Source of the DNA: Mycolicibacterium mageritense
GTDB taxonomy: Bacteria > Actinomycetota > Actinomycetes > Mycobacteriales > Mycobacteriaceae
Direction of reading: 5' to 3'
DNA: 64,000 nucleotides
Assembly: GCF_010727475.1 (NCBI RefSeq)
Contig: NZ_AP022567.1
Span: 744,001 to 808,000 of the forward strand
In this document: positions 49,998 to 58,536 of the stretch, piece after piece
Layout of the letters: every line of letters begins with the position of its first letter
Position numbering within the stretch: the first letter of the stretch is position 1
Position numbers and translations under genes: made by a program
Notes under the pieces: generated by a model
What the model was told of the DNA's origin: nothing
The model's database searches: none
What the model saw: only the letters and a program-made list of their open reading frames with translations

Positions 49998-50615
49998 GTG
50001 GCTGAGCCGTTTTCGAGTGTGGAGTCGACAGGTGACGCGATCGCCCACGCGCTGCGCGAGGAGATCCTTGCGGGCCGGCTGGCCGCCGGAGAACGCCTGA
50101 TCGAGGAAGCTATCGCGAAAAGATATGGGGTATCCCGTATTCCGGTTCGGGAGGCGTTGACGCGGCTGCAGTCCGAGGGATTCGTGACCATCGTGCGCTA
50201 CCGGGGCGCGACGGTGTCGACGACACTGGTGCAGGACAGCCGCGAGCTCCTGCACATCCGCCGGGGGCTCGAAGTTCTCGCCGCGCAGTTGGCTGCCGAG
50301 AATCGTGGCGGTGCGGTCGCCGACGAGCTCGCGGCCATCGCCCACGCGGTCACCGACGACCGGCACGGCACGCCTTTTCACGAGCTCGTGGCGACCGCCT
50401 CGGGAAATCGGCAACTGGCCGAACTGTTGTCCAGCGTGAGCCGTCGGGTGCAGTGGAGCCTCGGACACAACCCCGAAGCGGCCACGGATGATCATCGCGT
50501 GCTTGCGCTGGCGATCGTCAACGGTTCGGTGGTCCAGGCAGGCTACCTCATGGACGAGCATCTTCGGCGCGACGAGCACTACTTCAACAAGAAGTTCGAC
50601 GCCAACGAGCCATGA
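49998..50615 (+). CDS. GntR-family regulator, FadR/FCD type
   Basis: A 205-residue GntR regulator. The winged helix is at about residues 10-75 with GERLIEEAIAKRYGVSRIPVREAL. The all-helical FCD domain that follows is a little shorter than usual. FCD regulators generally respond to organic or amino acids and repress adjacent catabolic or uptake genes. Palindromes lie between it and the next operon (50614-50628 and 50690-50701), so it probably controls the MFS / binding protein / cyclodeaminase genes that follow. Confidence 0.9.
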   Translation: MAEPFSSVESTGDAIAHALREEILAGRLAAGERLIEEAIAKRYGVSRIPVREALTRLQSEGFVTIVRYRGATVSTTLVQDSRELLHIRRGLEVLAAQLAAENRGGAVADELAAIAHAVTDDRHGTPFHELVATASGNRQLAELLSSVSRRVQWSLGHNPEAATDDHRVLALAIVNGSVVQAGYLMDEHLRRDEHYFNKKFDANEP

Positions 50616-50628
50616 TTGTTTAACAATC
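50614..50628. promoter_or_regulatory. Perfect 7-1-7 palindrome after the GntR gene
   Basis: GATTGTT and AACAATC flank one T and overlap the stop codon of the GntR gene. It is AT-rich with no GC stem, more like a regulator site than a terminator. Confidence 0.45.
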
Positions 50629-50689
50629 TGGACCGATTTTTCGCGGATGTAACGTAAACAGCCTGTTCAGAAACGTTCATGAAATAGAT

Positions 50690-50701
50690 TTCGTATACAA
50701 A
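50690..50701. promoter_or_regulatory. Candidate GntR operator upstream of the MFS operon
   Basis: TTCGTATACAAA is palindromic around GTATAC with one mismatched arm position, of the form often bound by FadR-type GntR proteins. It lies about 95 bp before the MFS ATG. Confidence 0.4.
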
Positions 50702-50793
50702 TTGCTCCAGTGCGATTGGGGTCAGGGACGACTCGCGATCGGCTCGCCGACGGTTCGCCTGTCGGTGTCAAACCATGAACACCGGAGCCTGCC

Positions 50794-52251
50794 ATGTCCC
50801 CCGAACACTCGACCGCTTCACCGGACGTCCATCCCCCGCATCCGACGACCGAACCCGCCTCGTCCCCCGGCCTGACCGCGGCACTCGACCGCATCGGGTT
50901 CGGCCGGGTACAGGCCGCGCTGATCCTGCTCTTGATGGCAGGCCTGTTCTTCGACTCACTCGAACAGAACTCCACGGGTGCCATGGGCCCGCTGCTCAAG
51001 GAGTCCTTCGGCATCGGCAACGCCGAACTCACCATGATCAACACCGCCACAGTGGTCGGCGGCTTGGTCGGCCGGCTGATCGGCGGCTACATCGCCGACC
51101 GCTGGGGCCGGCGTGCCGCGCTGAGCCTCAACCTGCTCGTCTACACCCTTGGCGGCCTGATCAGCGCTGCCGCAGTCAATTACGAGATGCTGTTGGCCAG
51201 CCGGTTCATCGTCGGCATCGGCCTGGGAGGTGAATTCACCGTCGGGCTGGCCATTCTCGCCGAAATCGTCGCCACCCGTCATCGCGGCTCATTGCTCGCG
51301 ACCCTCAACATCTCCTCCGGCGGTGTCGGCAACATCGCGTCGTTCGGATTCTTCTGGCTCGTCCTGGGGCCGCTCAACGGTGCGCTCGGCGGCAACGACA
51401 CCGCATGGCGCTGGACCTACGTGATCCTGGCCGTACCCGCGGTGCTCGTGGTCTTCTTCCGCCGCTACCTGCCCGAGTCGCCCAGGTTCCTGCTGTCGAA
51501 AGGCCGCGTCGACGCCGCCAACGAGAGCCTGACCCGCTTGGCCAACGGCACCATCTACGGGCTCAGAACACCCGGTCCCACAAAGCAATTCGTCACCGCG
51601 GCGGATATCCCCGTGATGACCAGGAGCAGCTACCTCGAGGTGTTCAAGGGCCGCAACCTGCACCGCACCGCCGCGATCGGGGCCGCCTCGTGGATGTCGT
51701 TCGGCGCGCAGGTCACGCTGCTGTTCCTGATGCCGATCCTGCTCGTGTCCCGCGGCTACTCCCTGGCCGACTCGCTGGCCTTCACGATGATCATGAACAT
51801 CGGCTCACTGTTCGGGGCGTGCGCCGCGTCGTACCTCGCGGGCAAGGCGCCCCGGCGGCTGACGGTCAGTGTCGCCGCGGTGCTCGGCTGCGTGTCGGCC
51901 ATCTGCTTCGCGTCGTTCGCCGACACGACCGCGCTGATCCTGACCCTCGGCATGATCTTCCAGTTCTTCACGATGATGCTCAACACCATGCTGTCGGTCT
52001 GGTCACCGGAGTTGTTCCCGACGTCGGTGCGCGCCATGGGCGCCTCGGTGGTCAACGGAATCGGTAATGTCGCAGGAGCAGTCATGCCGTTCGCCGCGCT
52101 GTTCTTCTTCGACCGCTTCGGTGTCCCGGGCGTGTTCGCGATGATCGCGGTCATGTACGCCCTGCTGGTGGTCGCCGCACGATTCGGCCCCGAGACGTTT
52201 GGCAAATCACTGGAAGCCGTCACCGAAGAGCCCGTTCTCGCCACCGCCTGA
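50794..52251 (+). CDS. MFS transporter, sugar-porter/aromatic-acid symporter type
   Basis: A 485-residue MFS importer. A 30-residue polar N-terminus precedes twelve helices. Signature loops are GGYIADRWGRRAAL near residue 100, RFLPESPRFLL (here RRYLPESPRFLL) near 230, and SPELFPTSVRAMG near 410; these are typical of the sugar-porter and aromatic/organic-acid symporter branches. GGAG lies 7 nt before the ATG. It begins a three-gene set (permease, soluble binding protein, cyclodeaminase-like enzyme) under the adjacent GntR regulator. The substrate is not known. Confidence 0.88.
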   Translation: MSPEHSTASPDVHPPHPTTEPASSPGLTAALDRIGFGRVQAALILLLMAGLFFDSLEQNSTGAMGPLLKESFGIGNAELTMINTATVVGGLVGRLIGGYIADRWGRRAALSLNLLVYTLGGLISAAAVNYEMLLASRFIVGIGLGGEFTVGLAILAEIVATRHRGSLLATLNISSGGVGNIASFGFFWLVLGPLNGALGGNDTAWRWTYVILAVPAVLVVFFRRYLPESPRFLLSKGRVDAANESLTRLANGTIYGLRTPGPTKQFVTAADIPVMTRSSYLEVFKGRNLHRTAAIGAASWMSFGAQVTLLFLMPILLVSRGYSLADSLAFTMIMNIGSLFGACAASYLAGKAPRRLTVSVAAVLGCVSAICFASFADTTALILTLGMIFQFFTMMLNTMLSVWSPELFPTSVRAMGASVVNGIGNVAGAVMPFAALFFFDRFGVPGVFAMIAVMYALLVVAARFGPETFGKSLEAVTEEPVLATA

Positions 52252-52270
52252 CCCGAGAGGATCCCCAACC

Positions 52271-53197
52271 ATGTTGCAACTCAACATATCCGCCACCGCA
52301 CACGCCCTGAATTACCTCCCGCAGTACTACGCGGATCAGCTCGGCCTGTTCGCCGACCGCGGGCTAACGGTCAACGCCGAGGCGAAGGATCCGTGGACCG
52401 GTGTGCTCGACGATCTCGACACCGGCGCCGCCGACATCGCGCTCGGCGGCCTCTGGGTGCCCGCGATGTACTGGGACACCCCGCGCGAGCTCACGGTGTT
52501 CGCCCAGGTCAACCACCAGTTCCCCAAGGCGCTGGTAACCCGCCCTGCCGCACCGCAATTCGAGTGGGCCGACCTGATCGGCCGCACCGTGCTGGCGCCC
52601 GGCATCGGCGGCAGCGCCCCGTATGCGTTCACGGCCGGGCTGATTCGGGAAGCCGACGTCGACCCCGCATCGATCACGTTCCTGCGTGACCTGTCGACGC
52701 CGATGTTCGTGGAGCTTTTCGAGGCCGGGCTCGGCGACGCCATCGTCACCGACCTCGTCACCGCGGAAGCCATGCAGGCCAGGCGAACCGGCGTCATCGT
52801 CAACGAGTACACCCAGACCGGCGGGCTCGGGCCCAACAGCGTCTATTACTGCCGCACCGACCGGTTCGACGAACTGGCAGACCGCCTCGTCAGGTTCACG
52901 TCCGCGCTGCAGGAGTCGATGCAGCTGCTCAAGTCGGTCGCGTTGACCGATCTCCAGCCGCTGCTCACCGCGCACTGGCCGGCCGTAGCGGCACCGGTCC
53001 TGTCGGCGGCGTGCATGCGGATGCTGCGCTCCCACACGTGGGACACCGTACGCATCGACTCCGCGGCCACCCGGCGATGGATGCGTATCCTGCATCAGGA
53101 ACGCATGATTCGCGCCGTTCCTCCCGTCGACGAACTGATCGACACCACCGTCGTCGACCAGATCGATCCCGCCGCGGCCGCGGTGCCCCACCGATGA
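52271..53197 (+). CDS. NMT1/THI5-like solute-binding protein lacking a signal peptide
   Basis: A 308-residue type-II periplasmic-binding fold protein of the SsuA/TauA/THI5 group, beginning LNISATAHALNYLPQYYADQLGLFADRGLTV. No signal peptide or lipobox precedes the fold, and no ABC permease or ATPase is nearby, so it is probably cytoplasmic. It may act as a ligand sensor or an enzyme rather than a transport receptor. The ATG follows GAGAGGA, 19 bp after the MFS stop. Its stop overlaps the next start (ATGA), tying it to the cyclodeaminase-like enzyme. Confidence 0.8.
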   Translation: MLQLNISATAHALNYLPQYYADQLGLFADRGLTVNAEAKDPWTGVLDDLDTGAADIALGGLWVPAMYWDTPRELTVFAQVNHQFPKALVTRPAAPQFEWADLIGRTVLAPGIGGSAPYAFTAGLIREADVDPASITFLRDLSTPMFVELFEAGLGDAIVTDLVTAEAMQARRTGVIVNEYTQTGGLGPNSVYYCRTDRFDELADRLVRFTSALQESMQLLKSVALTDLQPLLTAHWPAVAAPVLSAACMRMLRSHTWDTVRIDSAATRRWMRILHQERMIRAVPPVDELIDTTVVDQIDPAAAAVPHR

Positions 53198-54171
53198 CAC
53201 TGGTGCTGACCCATTCGGAGATCACCGGCCTGATCGACCGCGGTGAGGTGCGCAAGGCGGTCGAGAAGGCGCACGCCGACCTGGCCGCGGGCCGGTTTCA
53301 GAACCCGGCACCACGTGCGCTCACGCTGCCCGACGGCGGCGCGGCAATCCCCATGATCGCCACGGGCGATGGCGCCGTGACCGTCAAACTGCTGTGCGAC
53401 CTTCCCGCAAACCGGGCGCGGGGTCTGCCCACGCAGCGCTCGACGATCGCCATGACGTCAGCCATCACAGGTGAGTGTCTTGCGATCCTCGACGGCCGAG
53501 CCGTCACCGCCGTGCGCACCGCGGCGGCCAGTGCCGTCGCGACCGATCACCTCGCCAGAGGGTCTGCATCGGTGCTCGGACTCGTCGGCGCGGGAAACCT
53601 GGCGATCGAGCACGCGCGCGCCATCGCGCAAGTGCGCGACATCTCACGGATCGTGGTCTGGTCCCGCCGCGCCGCGACCGTCGACGCGTTCCGCGTTGCG
53701 GTCGAGGATCTTTCGATACCGGTCGAGTCTGTGCCTGACGCCGCCGCGGTGGTCGGGGCGGCCGACATCGTGTGCACCCTCACGCCGGCGCGCGAACCCG
53801 TCGTCCGCGGCTCCTGGCTGCGCGCAGGACAACACGTCAACGCAGTCGGCGCCCCGCCGCGCCCCGATCATCGTGAGGTCGACTCGCACGGAATGGCACG
53901 CGCCCGCATAGTCGTCGACAGCTTCCCCACCGTGATGGCCAAATCCGGTGGCGTACTGCTGGCTATCGCCGAGGGTGCCATCACCGAAGACGACGCCCGC
54001 ACCGAACTCGGCCAGGTGATCCTCGGATCAGCCGACGGCCGGACGGGCGACGACGACGTCACACTGTTCGAATCCGTCGGCGTCGGGCTACAGGATCTGG
54101 CCACGGCCGCACTGGTTCTCGCGCGCGCCACCGAACACGGAGTCGGAACGGTCATCGACTTCGGGGCCTGA
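53194..54171 (+). CDS. Ornithine cyclodeaminase / mu-crystallin family enzyme
   Basis: A 325-residue OCD-family protein. The N-terminal substrate domain contains the lysine in VTVKLLCDLPANRARGLPT, and the Rossmann motif is LGLVGAGNLAIEHARAI near residue 128. A conserved aspartate follows in RARIVVDSF. Members include ornithine cyclodeaminase, ketimine reductase, alanine dehydrogenase and opine or N-(carboxyethyl)amino-acid dehydrogenases, so only an imine/amino-acid reaction with NAD(P) can be proposed. It overlaps the binding-protein gene by ATGA and ends before a strong terminator. Confidence 0.88.
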   Translation: MTLVLTHSEITGLIDRGEVRKAVEKAHADLAAGRFQNPAPRALTLPDGGAAIPMIATGDGAVTVKLLCDLPANRARGLPTQRSTIAMTSAITGECLAILDGRAVTAVRTAAASAVATDHLARGSASVLGLVGAGNLAIEHARAIAQVRDISRIVVWSRRAATVDAFRVAVEDLSIPVESVPDAAAVVGAADIVCTLTPAREPVVRGSWLRAGQHVNAVGAPPRPDHREVDSHGMARARIVVDSFPTVMAKSGGVLLAIAEGAITEDDARTELGQVILGSADGRTGDDDVTLFESVGVGLQDLATAALVLARATEHGVGTVIDFGA

Positions 54172-54186
54172 GGTCCATAAACCAGA

Positions 54187-54209
54187 AAACCCCAGCCGAG
54201 CTGGGGTTT
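54187..54209. terminator. Intrinsic terminator between the OCD gene and tRNA-Ala
   Basis: AAACCCCAGC and GCTGGGGTTT form a perfect 10-bp stem with a CGA loop. It is followed by T-rich sequence on the minus strand (TTTTCTGGTTT), terminating the tRNA, and can also stop the plus-strand operon. Confidence 0.88.
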
Positions 54210-54213
54210 GTGG

Positions 54214-54286
54214 TGGAGCTAAGGGGAATCGAACCCCTGACCTACTCGATGCGAACGAGTCGCGCTACCAACTGCGCCATAGCCCC
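54214..54286 (-). tRNA. tRNA-Ala (anticodon CGC)
   Basis: On the minus strand the acceptor arms GGGGCTA and TAGCTCC pair with one G-T wobble. The D arm is GCGC/GCGC, and the anticodon stem ACTCG/CGAGT encloses TTCGCAT with anticodon CGC, reading GCG. The T loop is TTCGATT, and the discriminator is A. The CCA end is not encoded. Confidence 0.95.
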
Positions 54287-54301
54287 TGATACCGAGAGCA
54301 C

Positions 54302-54307
54302 AGGCTA
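54302..54307 (-). promoter_or_regulatory. Possible -10 element of tRNA-Ala
   Basis: TAGCCT on the minus strand lies 15 nt before the tRNA 5' end. No clear -35 box is seen. Confidence 0.35.
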
Positions 54308-54341
54308 CCAGCCCGGGGCCCTCGAACAGAAACCGGCCGGC

Positions 54342-55388
54342 CTACTGGCCGGAAGCCCGAGGCAGATCGTATTCGCGGGCGAACGGCGCGTAGTCGAGGT
54401 GCTCGAAGATGGGATCCTCGTCGTCGATCTCCAGCACCACCGAGCCGGGCCTGCGCAGCCGGGACGGCACCACGTCGAGCTTGTGATCGTCAGTGCTCTC
54501 CACGCCCAGCCGCGACCGCATCATGCGTTGCGCACGGCGCCTGCGCAGTTGTTCCTCGATGCGCGTCTGGCGACGCAGGTAGGCCAGGTACAGCACGGTC
54601 AGGGTCGCGGCCGTGCCGCACACCCACCACGCCGCCGGGTTGAGCAGGAACGCCGCCGCGGCCGAGCCCACGAGGATGATCGCGAAAACCGCGAGCACAC
54701 GCTTGCGGAACTTGTACTTGCGAGCGCTGACGGCAGCGGCGGTCTTGGACTCGAAGCGACGCTGCCGCGATGCGCTCAGCGACGTGACGGGTGCTTCGGC
54801 CTGATCGTCGTCGGACTCGTCGGCCGACTCGGGCTCAAGGCCCGAGGAATCGTCGACGTATTCGTATTCGTCGGCAGTGCCGTCGGGCTCGTCTTCCGCG
54901 ACCTCGTCCTGCACGTCTTCGGCTTCGGGTTGTGGCTCGTCGACCGGCGCGGGTTCGGAAACCTCGACCTCGGGTTCTTCGAGATTCAGTGCCAGCTGGT
55001 CGGTTTCGGGTTCGGCGTCGGCCACCGCCGTACCGACGGGCAGCGCACCGGAATCCTCTTCGACGATGTCGACGTCGAGGTAGTCGGGCTCGGGCGTCTC
55101 GGCCACCGCGGCGGCCACCACGACGGACCGCTCGGGTTCCTCGACCAGGTGGTCGAACTTCTCGTCGAGTTCGTCTTCGGCGGGCTGCCAGTGCGGATCG
55201 CTGTTGTGTCCCGCCGCGGGTCCACGGCGCAGTCGCTGCGCGCGGCCGCCGTTGAGCACGCGCGTCGCGAGTGCCACGTCGCTGGTGCGCCGGACCGCGT
55301 CGCGCTTGCTGATCAACATCGGCACCAGCACGAACAGCCAGAGCACGACGAGGGAGATCCACAGCAGTGATTGGGGGATGCTTGGCAT
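54342..55388 (-). CDS. glpR: GlpR/SepX-like membrane protein of the divisome
   Basis: A 348-residue membrane protein. One helix lies at about residues 8-25 (LLWISLVVLWLFVLVPMLI), then a highly acidic, probably disordered region of about 110 residues, then two helices at about 235-270, and a basic C-terminal part. This layout and the neighbours rimJ, glp and galU match the actinobacterial GlpR/SepX protein, described as the membrane receptor for the gephyrin-like Glp that links to FtsZ. The ATG has GGAG upstream; longer frames are not supported. Assignment rests on context and architecture. Confidence 0.75.
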   Translation of the reverse strand: MPSIPQSLLWISLVVLWLFVLVPMLISKRDAVRRTSDVALATRVLNGGRAQRLRRGPAAGHNSDPHWQPAEDELDEKFDHLVEEPERSVVVAAAVAETPEPDYLDVDIVEEDSGALPVGTAVADAEPETDQLALNLEEPEVEVSEPAPVDEPQPEAEDVQDEVAEDEPDGTADEYEYVDDSSGLEPESADESDDDQAEAPVTSLSASRQRRFESKTAAAVSARKYKFRKRVLAVFAIILVGSAAAAFLLNPAAWWVCGTAATLTVLYLAYLRRQTRIEEQLRRRRAQRMMRSRLGVESTDDHKLDVVPSRLRRPGSVVLEIDDEDPIFEHLDYAPFAREYDLPRASGQ

Positions 55389-55632
55389 GACGCCTGCTCC
55401 TTTCCCCTCCAGGCTAGGTCTCGCGACCAGCGCATCCGTAGCGGCGCGCCGAGCACAATTACACACCTGTAATTCGCTGGATACAAGCACCAACAGTCAC
55501 AAATGTCACATCTGTAACACGATCCAGCCTCACTAGCTCCTCGAAATCGACGTAAACGTTGCGCATCGACGCGCGCCACGACATTTACGTCGAATTCGCG
55601 GCGCCCGCGTGTCGTCGCGTCGCCCGCGAGGC
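55389..55632. other. 244-bp intergenic region between glpR and rimJ
   Basis: AT-richer than its surroundings. It should contain the glpR promoter, but I see no convincing -35/-10 pair. TGTCACA and GTCACA direct repeats occur at about 55496-55510. The left part of the palindrome at 55547-55593 may terminate rimJ. Confidence 0.5.
55547..55593. repeat. TCGACGTAAA inverted repeat
   Basis: TCGACGTAAA (55547-55556) and TTTACGTCGA (55584-55593) are exact inverted repeats separated by 27 nt, 39 nt past the rimJ stop codon on the minus strand. The right arm begins a T run on the plus strand only. Confidence 0.6.
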
Positions 55633-56286
55633 TCACGTCCAGCTGGCCCGGCCCGTCTTCACCAGGTGCTGCGCCGCGGACTGTTTGAGTTCCTCGACCG
55701 TGACGGCCACCAACAGATGGTCACGCCAGGCCCCGTCGACTTCGAGGTACCGGCGCAACAGCCCTTCCTCGCGGAAGCCGACCTTGGCGAGCACCGCCCG
55801 GCTCGCCGCGTTCTCGGGCCGCACCGTCGCCTCGACCCGATGCAGCCGCACCGCGCCGAAGCAGTGGTCCAGGCCGAGCGCGAGGGCCGCGGTCGCGATG
55901 CCGCCGCCCGTGTGCGCGCTGGCCACCCAGTAGCCGATCCACGCCGACCGCAGCGCACCGTGCGTGACGTTGCCGATGGTCAGCTGCCCGACGAAGTCAC
56001 CGTCGAGCTCGATCACGTACGGCAGCATGCGCCCACTGCGAGCCTCGGCCCGCAGCCCCGAACAGATGGCCGGCCATGAGGAAACAGCGTGGCGGACATG
56101 CCAATCCACGCCGGTGACGGGCTCCCACGGTTCGAGGTGGTCGCGGTCGGCGAGCCTGGCGCGGCTCCACACCGTCGCGTCGCGCAGGCGCACGGGCCGC
56201 AACCGCACCACGCCCGACGGCACCCGCAGCGGCCCGACCGGATCCGGCCACCCCGGATGCGCCGCACTGGCCCGAAACAACCCCAT
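55633..56286 (-). CDS. rimJ: RimJ-type N-acetyltransferase
   Basis: A 217-residue GNAT enzyme of the RimJ/RimL group, which acetylates protein N-termini such as ribosomal S5. It contains GYWVASAHTGGGIATAALAL (the acetyl-CoA loop, about 115-135) and HRVEATVRPENAASRAVLAKVGFREEG, the family hallmark. The ATG is 2 nt after the glp stop codon, so both are in one operon with galU and glp upstream. The true substrate is unverified. Confidence 0.9.
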   Translation of the reverse strand: MGLFRASAAHPGWPDPVGPLRVPSGVVRLRPVRLRDATVWSRARLADRDHLEPWEPVTGVDWHVRHAVSSWPAICSGLRAEARSGRMLPYVIELDGDFVGQLTIGNVTHGALRSAWIGYWVASAHTGGGIATAALALGLDHCFGAVRLHRVEATVRPENAASRAVLAKVGFREEGLLRRYLEVDGAWRDHLLVAVTVEELKQSAAQHLVKTGRASWT

Positions 56287-56288
56287 CC

Positions 56289-57548
56289 TCAGCCGCGCTG
56301 GGCCAGGAACGCGACGTCGACCGTCTCTCCGGTACGGATCTGCTCGGCTTCGCTGGGCACCACCACCAGACAGTTCGCCTCGGCCAGCGTGGCCAACAGG
56401 TGCGTCGACGCGCCGGGGGCGCCACCCAGCGCCTGCACCAGGTATTCACCCGTGTCCTGATCCCGCATCAGCTGCCCGCGTAGGTATCCCGTGCGCCCCG
56501 GCACCGAACTGATCGGCGCGAGCGTGCGGGCCTGCACGATGCGGCGCATCGGCTGCCGCTTGCCGAGCGACAACCGGATCAGCGGCCGCACCATCACCTC
56601 GAAAACCACCAGCGCGCTCACGGGGTTGGCCGGCAACAGGAACACGGGCACGCGGTCACGGCCCAACTGACCGAAGCCCTGCACCGAGCCGGGATGCATC
56701 GCGATGCGAGCGACCTCCATGTCGCCCAGCTCGGAGAGCACCGAGCGGACACTCTCGGCCGCGGCGCCGCCGACCGCGCCCGCGATCACGACGATCTCGT
56801 TGCGGTTGACCTGACCTTCGACGGTTTCGCGCAGCTCACTCGGGTTGGTGCTGATGATGCCGACGCGGTTGACCTCGGCGCCGGCGTCCCGGCCCGCGGC
56901 CGCCAGCGCGTAGGAGTTGACGTCGTAGACCTGCCCGGTGCCAGGCGTCCGCGACACGTCGACGAGTTCACCGCCAACACACATAACCGAAAGCCGGGGC
57001 CGCGGGTGCACCAGCACCCGATCCCGGCCCACCGCCGCGAGCAGACCCACCTGCGCGGGCCCGATGATCGTGCCGGCACGCACCGCGACGTCACCGGGTT
57101 GCACGTCGTCGCCGGTGCGCCGGACGTAGGCGCCCGACCGCACACCACGCAGCACCCGCACACGGTTCTGGCCACCGTCGGTCCAGCGCAACGGCAGCAC
57201 CGCGTCGGCAAGCGTCGGCATGGGCGCCCCGGTCTGTACCCGCGCGGCCTGCCGCGGCTGCAATCGGCTCGGCGTCCGGGCACCGGCCTCGATCATGCCC
57301 ATCACGGGCAGGCTGATCTCGCCGCCTGCACTCTCGTCGGGGTCGCCGGACTCGCCGACCGCGAGCACGTCGACGCTGCGCACCGCATACCCGTCGATCG
57401 CCGCCTGGTCGAAGCCCGGCATGGGCCGTTCCGTCACGACCTCTTCGGCACACATCAGCCCTTGCGCTTCGGCTATGGCCACCCGCACCGGTCTGGGAGC
57501 CACCGCGGCGGCCGCCACCCGAGCTTGCTGCTCCTCAACCGAACGCAC
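56289..57548 (-). CDS. glp: Gephyrin-like MoeA paralogue Glp
   Basis: A 419-residue MoeA-fold protein. The Asp of AAIDGYAV is kept, but other molybdate-insertion motifs have drifted: the usual GDEL reads GGEL, the GGVSVG-type loop reads AGAVGGAAAESV, and PGNPVS reads PANPVS. This suggests that it no longer makes molybdenum cofactor. In actinobacteria the paralogue in this neighbourhood is Glp, which binds FtsZ and GlpR to coordinate division. The GTG start has an AAAGG site. It lies between galU and rimJ. Confidence 0.82.
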   Translation of the reverse strand: MRSVEEQQARVAAAAVAPRPVRVAIAEAQGLMCAEEVVTERPMPGFDQAAIDGYAVRSVDVLAVGESGDPDESAGGEISLPVMGMIEAGARTPSRLQPRQAARVQTGAPMPTLADAVLPLRWTDGGQNRVRVLRGVRSGAYVRRTGDDVQPGDVAVRAGTIIGPAQVGLLAAVGRDRVLVHPRPRLSVMCVGGELVDVSRTPGTGQVYDVNSYALAAAGRDAGAEVNRVGIISTNPSELRETVEGQVNRNEIVVIAGAVGGAAAESVRSVLSELGDMEVARIAMHPGSVQGFGQLGRDRVPVFLLPANPVSALVVFEVMVRPLIRLSLGKRQPMRRIVQARTLAPISSVPGRTGYLRGQLMRDQDTGEYLVQALGGAPGASTHLLATLAEANCLVVVPSEAEQIRTGETVDVAFLAQRG

Positions 57549-57593
57549 AACACGCCTTTCCGTCTGCCGGGCCCGACGCGCGGCTTGCTCGCG

Positions 57594-58529
57594 CTACTGC
57601 TGGCTCTCCGGTTCGGCCAGGCCCAATCGTTCGACCAACCACTGCCGCAATTCCGGGCCGTAGTCGTCACGTTCCAACGCAAAGTCAACCGCAGCCTTCA
57701 GGTAGCCGCCGGGATTTCCCAGGTCGTGTCGAGCGCCGCGGTGCACCACGACGTGCACCGGGTGGCCTTCCTCGATCAGCAGCGCAATGGCGTCGGTGAG
57801 CTGGATCTCGCCGCCCGCACCGCGCGTGACACGGCGCAGAGCGTCGAAAATGGCCCGGTCCAAGACATAGCGGCCGGCCGCGGCGTACGGGGACGGCGCA
57901 TCGGCGGCCTTCGGCTTCTCGACCATGCCCTTGACGCGCAGCACGTTGGGGTTCGCCGCGTCCGGGACGGTCTCGACGTCGAACACGCCGTAGGCACTGA
58001 TCGCGTCGCCCGGAACCTCGATCGCGCACAGCACCGAGCCGCCGCGCTTGGCCCGCACCTTGGACATGGTCTCCAGCACGCCGGTCGGCAGCACCAGATC
58101 GTCGGGCAGCAGCACCGAGATGGCGTCTTCGTCGGGCCCCAGGCTGCTCTCGACACAGCTGACCGCGTGGCCGAGGCCCAGCGGCTCGGCCTGAACCACA
58201 GATTCGACCTTGATCAGTGCGGGTGCCCGGCGCACCTTCTCCAACATCTTCACCTTGCCGCGGGCCTCAAGAGTGCCCTCGAGCACGAGATCCTCGACGA
58301 AGTGCGCGACGACACCGTCCTTACCCTCAGAGGTGATGATGATCAGCCGCTCGGCGCCGGCCTCCGCGGCCTCGGCGGCGACCAGCTCGATGCCAGGGGT
58401 GTCGACCACCGGCAGCAACTCTTTGGGGACGGTCTTCGTCGCCGGGAGAAAGCGTGTTCCCAGACCGGCAGCCGGGACGACAGCGGTATGCGGAATAGGC
58501 ACCTCAGGGGCCTTGGAAGGCGTCGTCAT
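57594..58529 (-). CDS. galU: UTP-glucose-1-phosphate uridylyltransferase
   Basis: GalU makes UDP-glucose for trehalose, glycogen-type glucans and cell-wall polysaccharides. The 311-residue enzyme has the nucleotide loop VVPAAGLGTRFLPATKTVPKE at residues 17-37 with its catalytic arginine and lysine, PLGLGHAVSC near 115, MVEKP near 210 and HDLGNPGGYLKA near 275. The ATG follows TACTGT by 7 nt. It heads the galU-glp-rimJ set and is divergent from the cyclo-ligase gene. Confidence 0.97.
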   Translation of the reverse strand: MTTPSKAPEVPIPHTAVVPAAGLGTRFLPATKTVPKELLPVVDTPGIELVAAEAAEAGAERLIIITSEGKDGVVAHFVEDLVLEGTLEARGKVKMLEKVRRAPALIKVESVVQAEPLGLGHAVSCVESSLGPDEDAISVLLPDDLVLPTGVLETMSKVRAKRGGSVLCAIEVPGDAISAYGVFDVETVPDAANPNVLRVKGMVEKPKAADAPSPYAAAGRYVLDRAIFDALRRVTRGAGGEIQLTDAIALLIEEGHPVHVVVHRGARHDLGNPGGYLKAAVDFALERDDYGPELRQWLVERLGLAEPESQQ

Positions 58530-58536
58530 CGTTCAC

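Noticed and set aside
55496..55512. CRP/GlxR site upstream of glpR
   Set aside because: TGTGA is present but the second half does not match TCACA at the required spacing.
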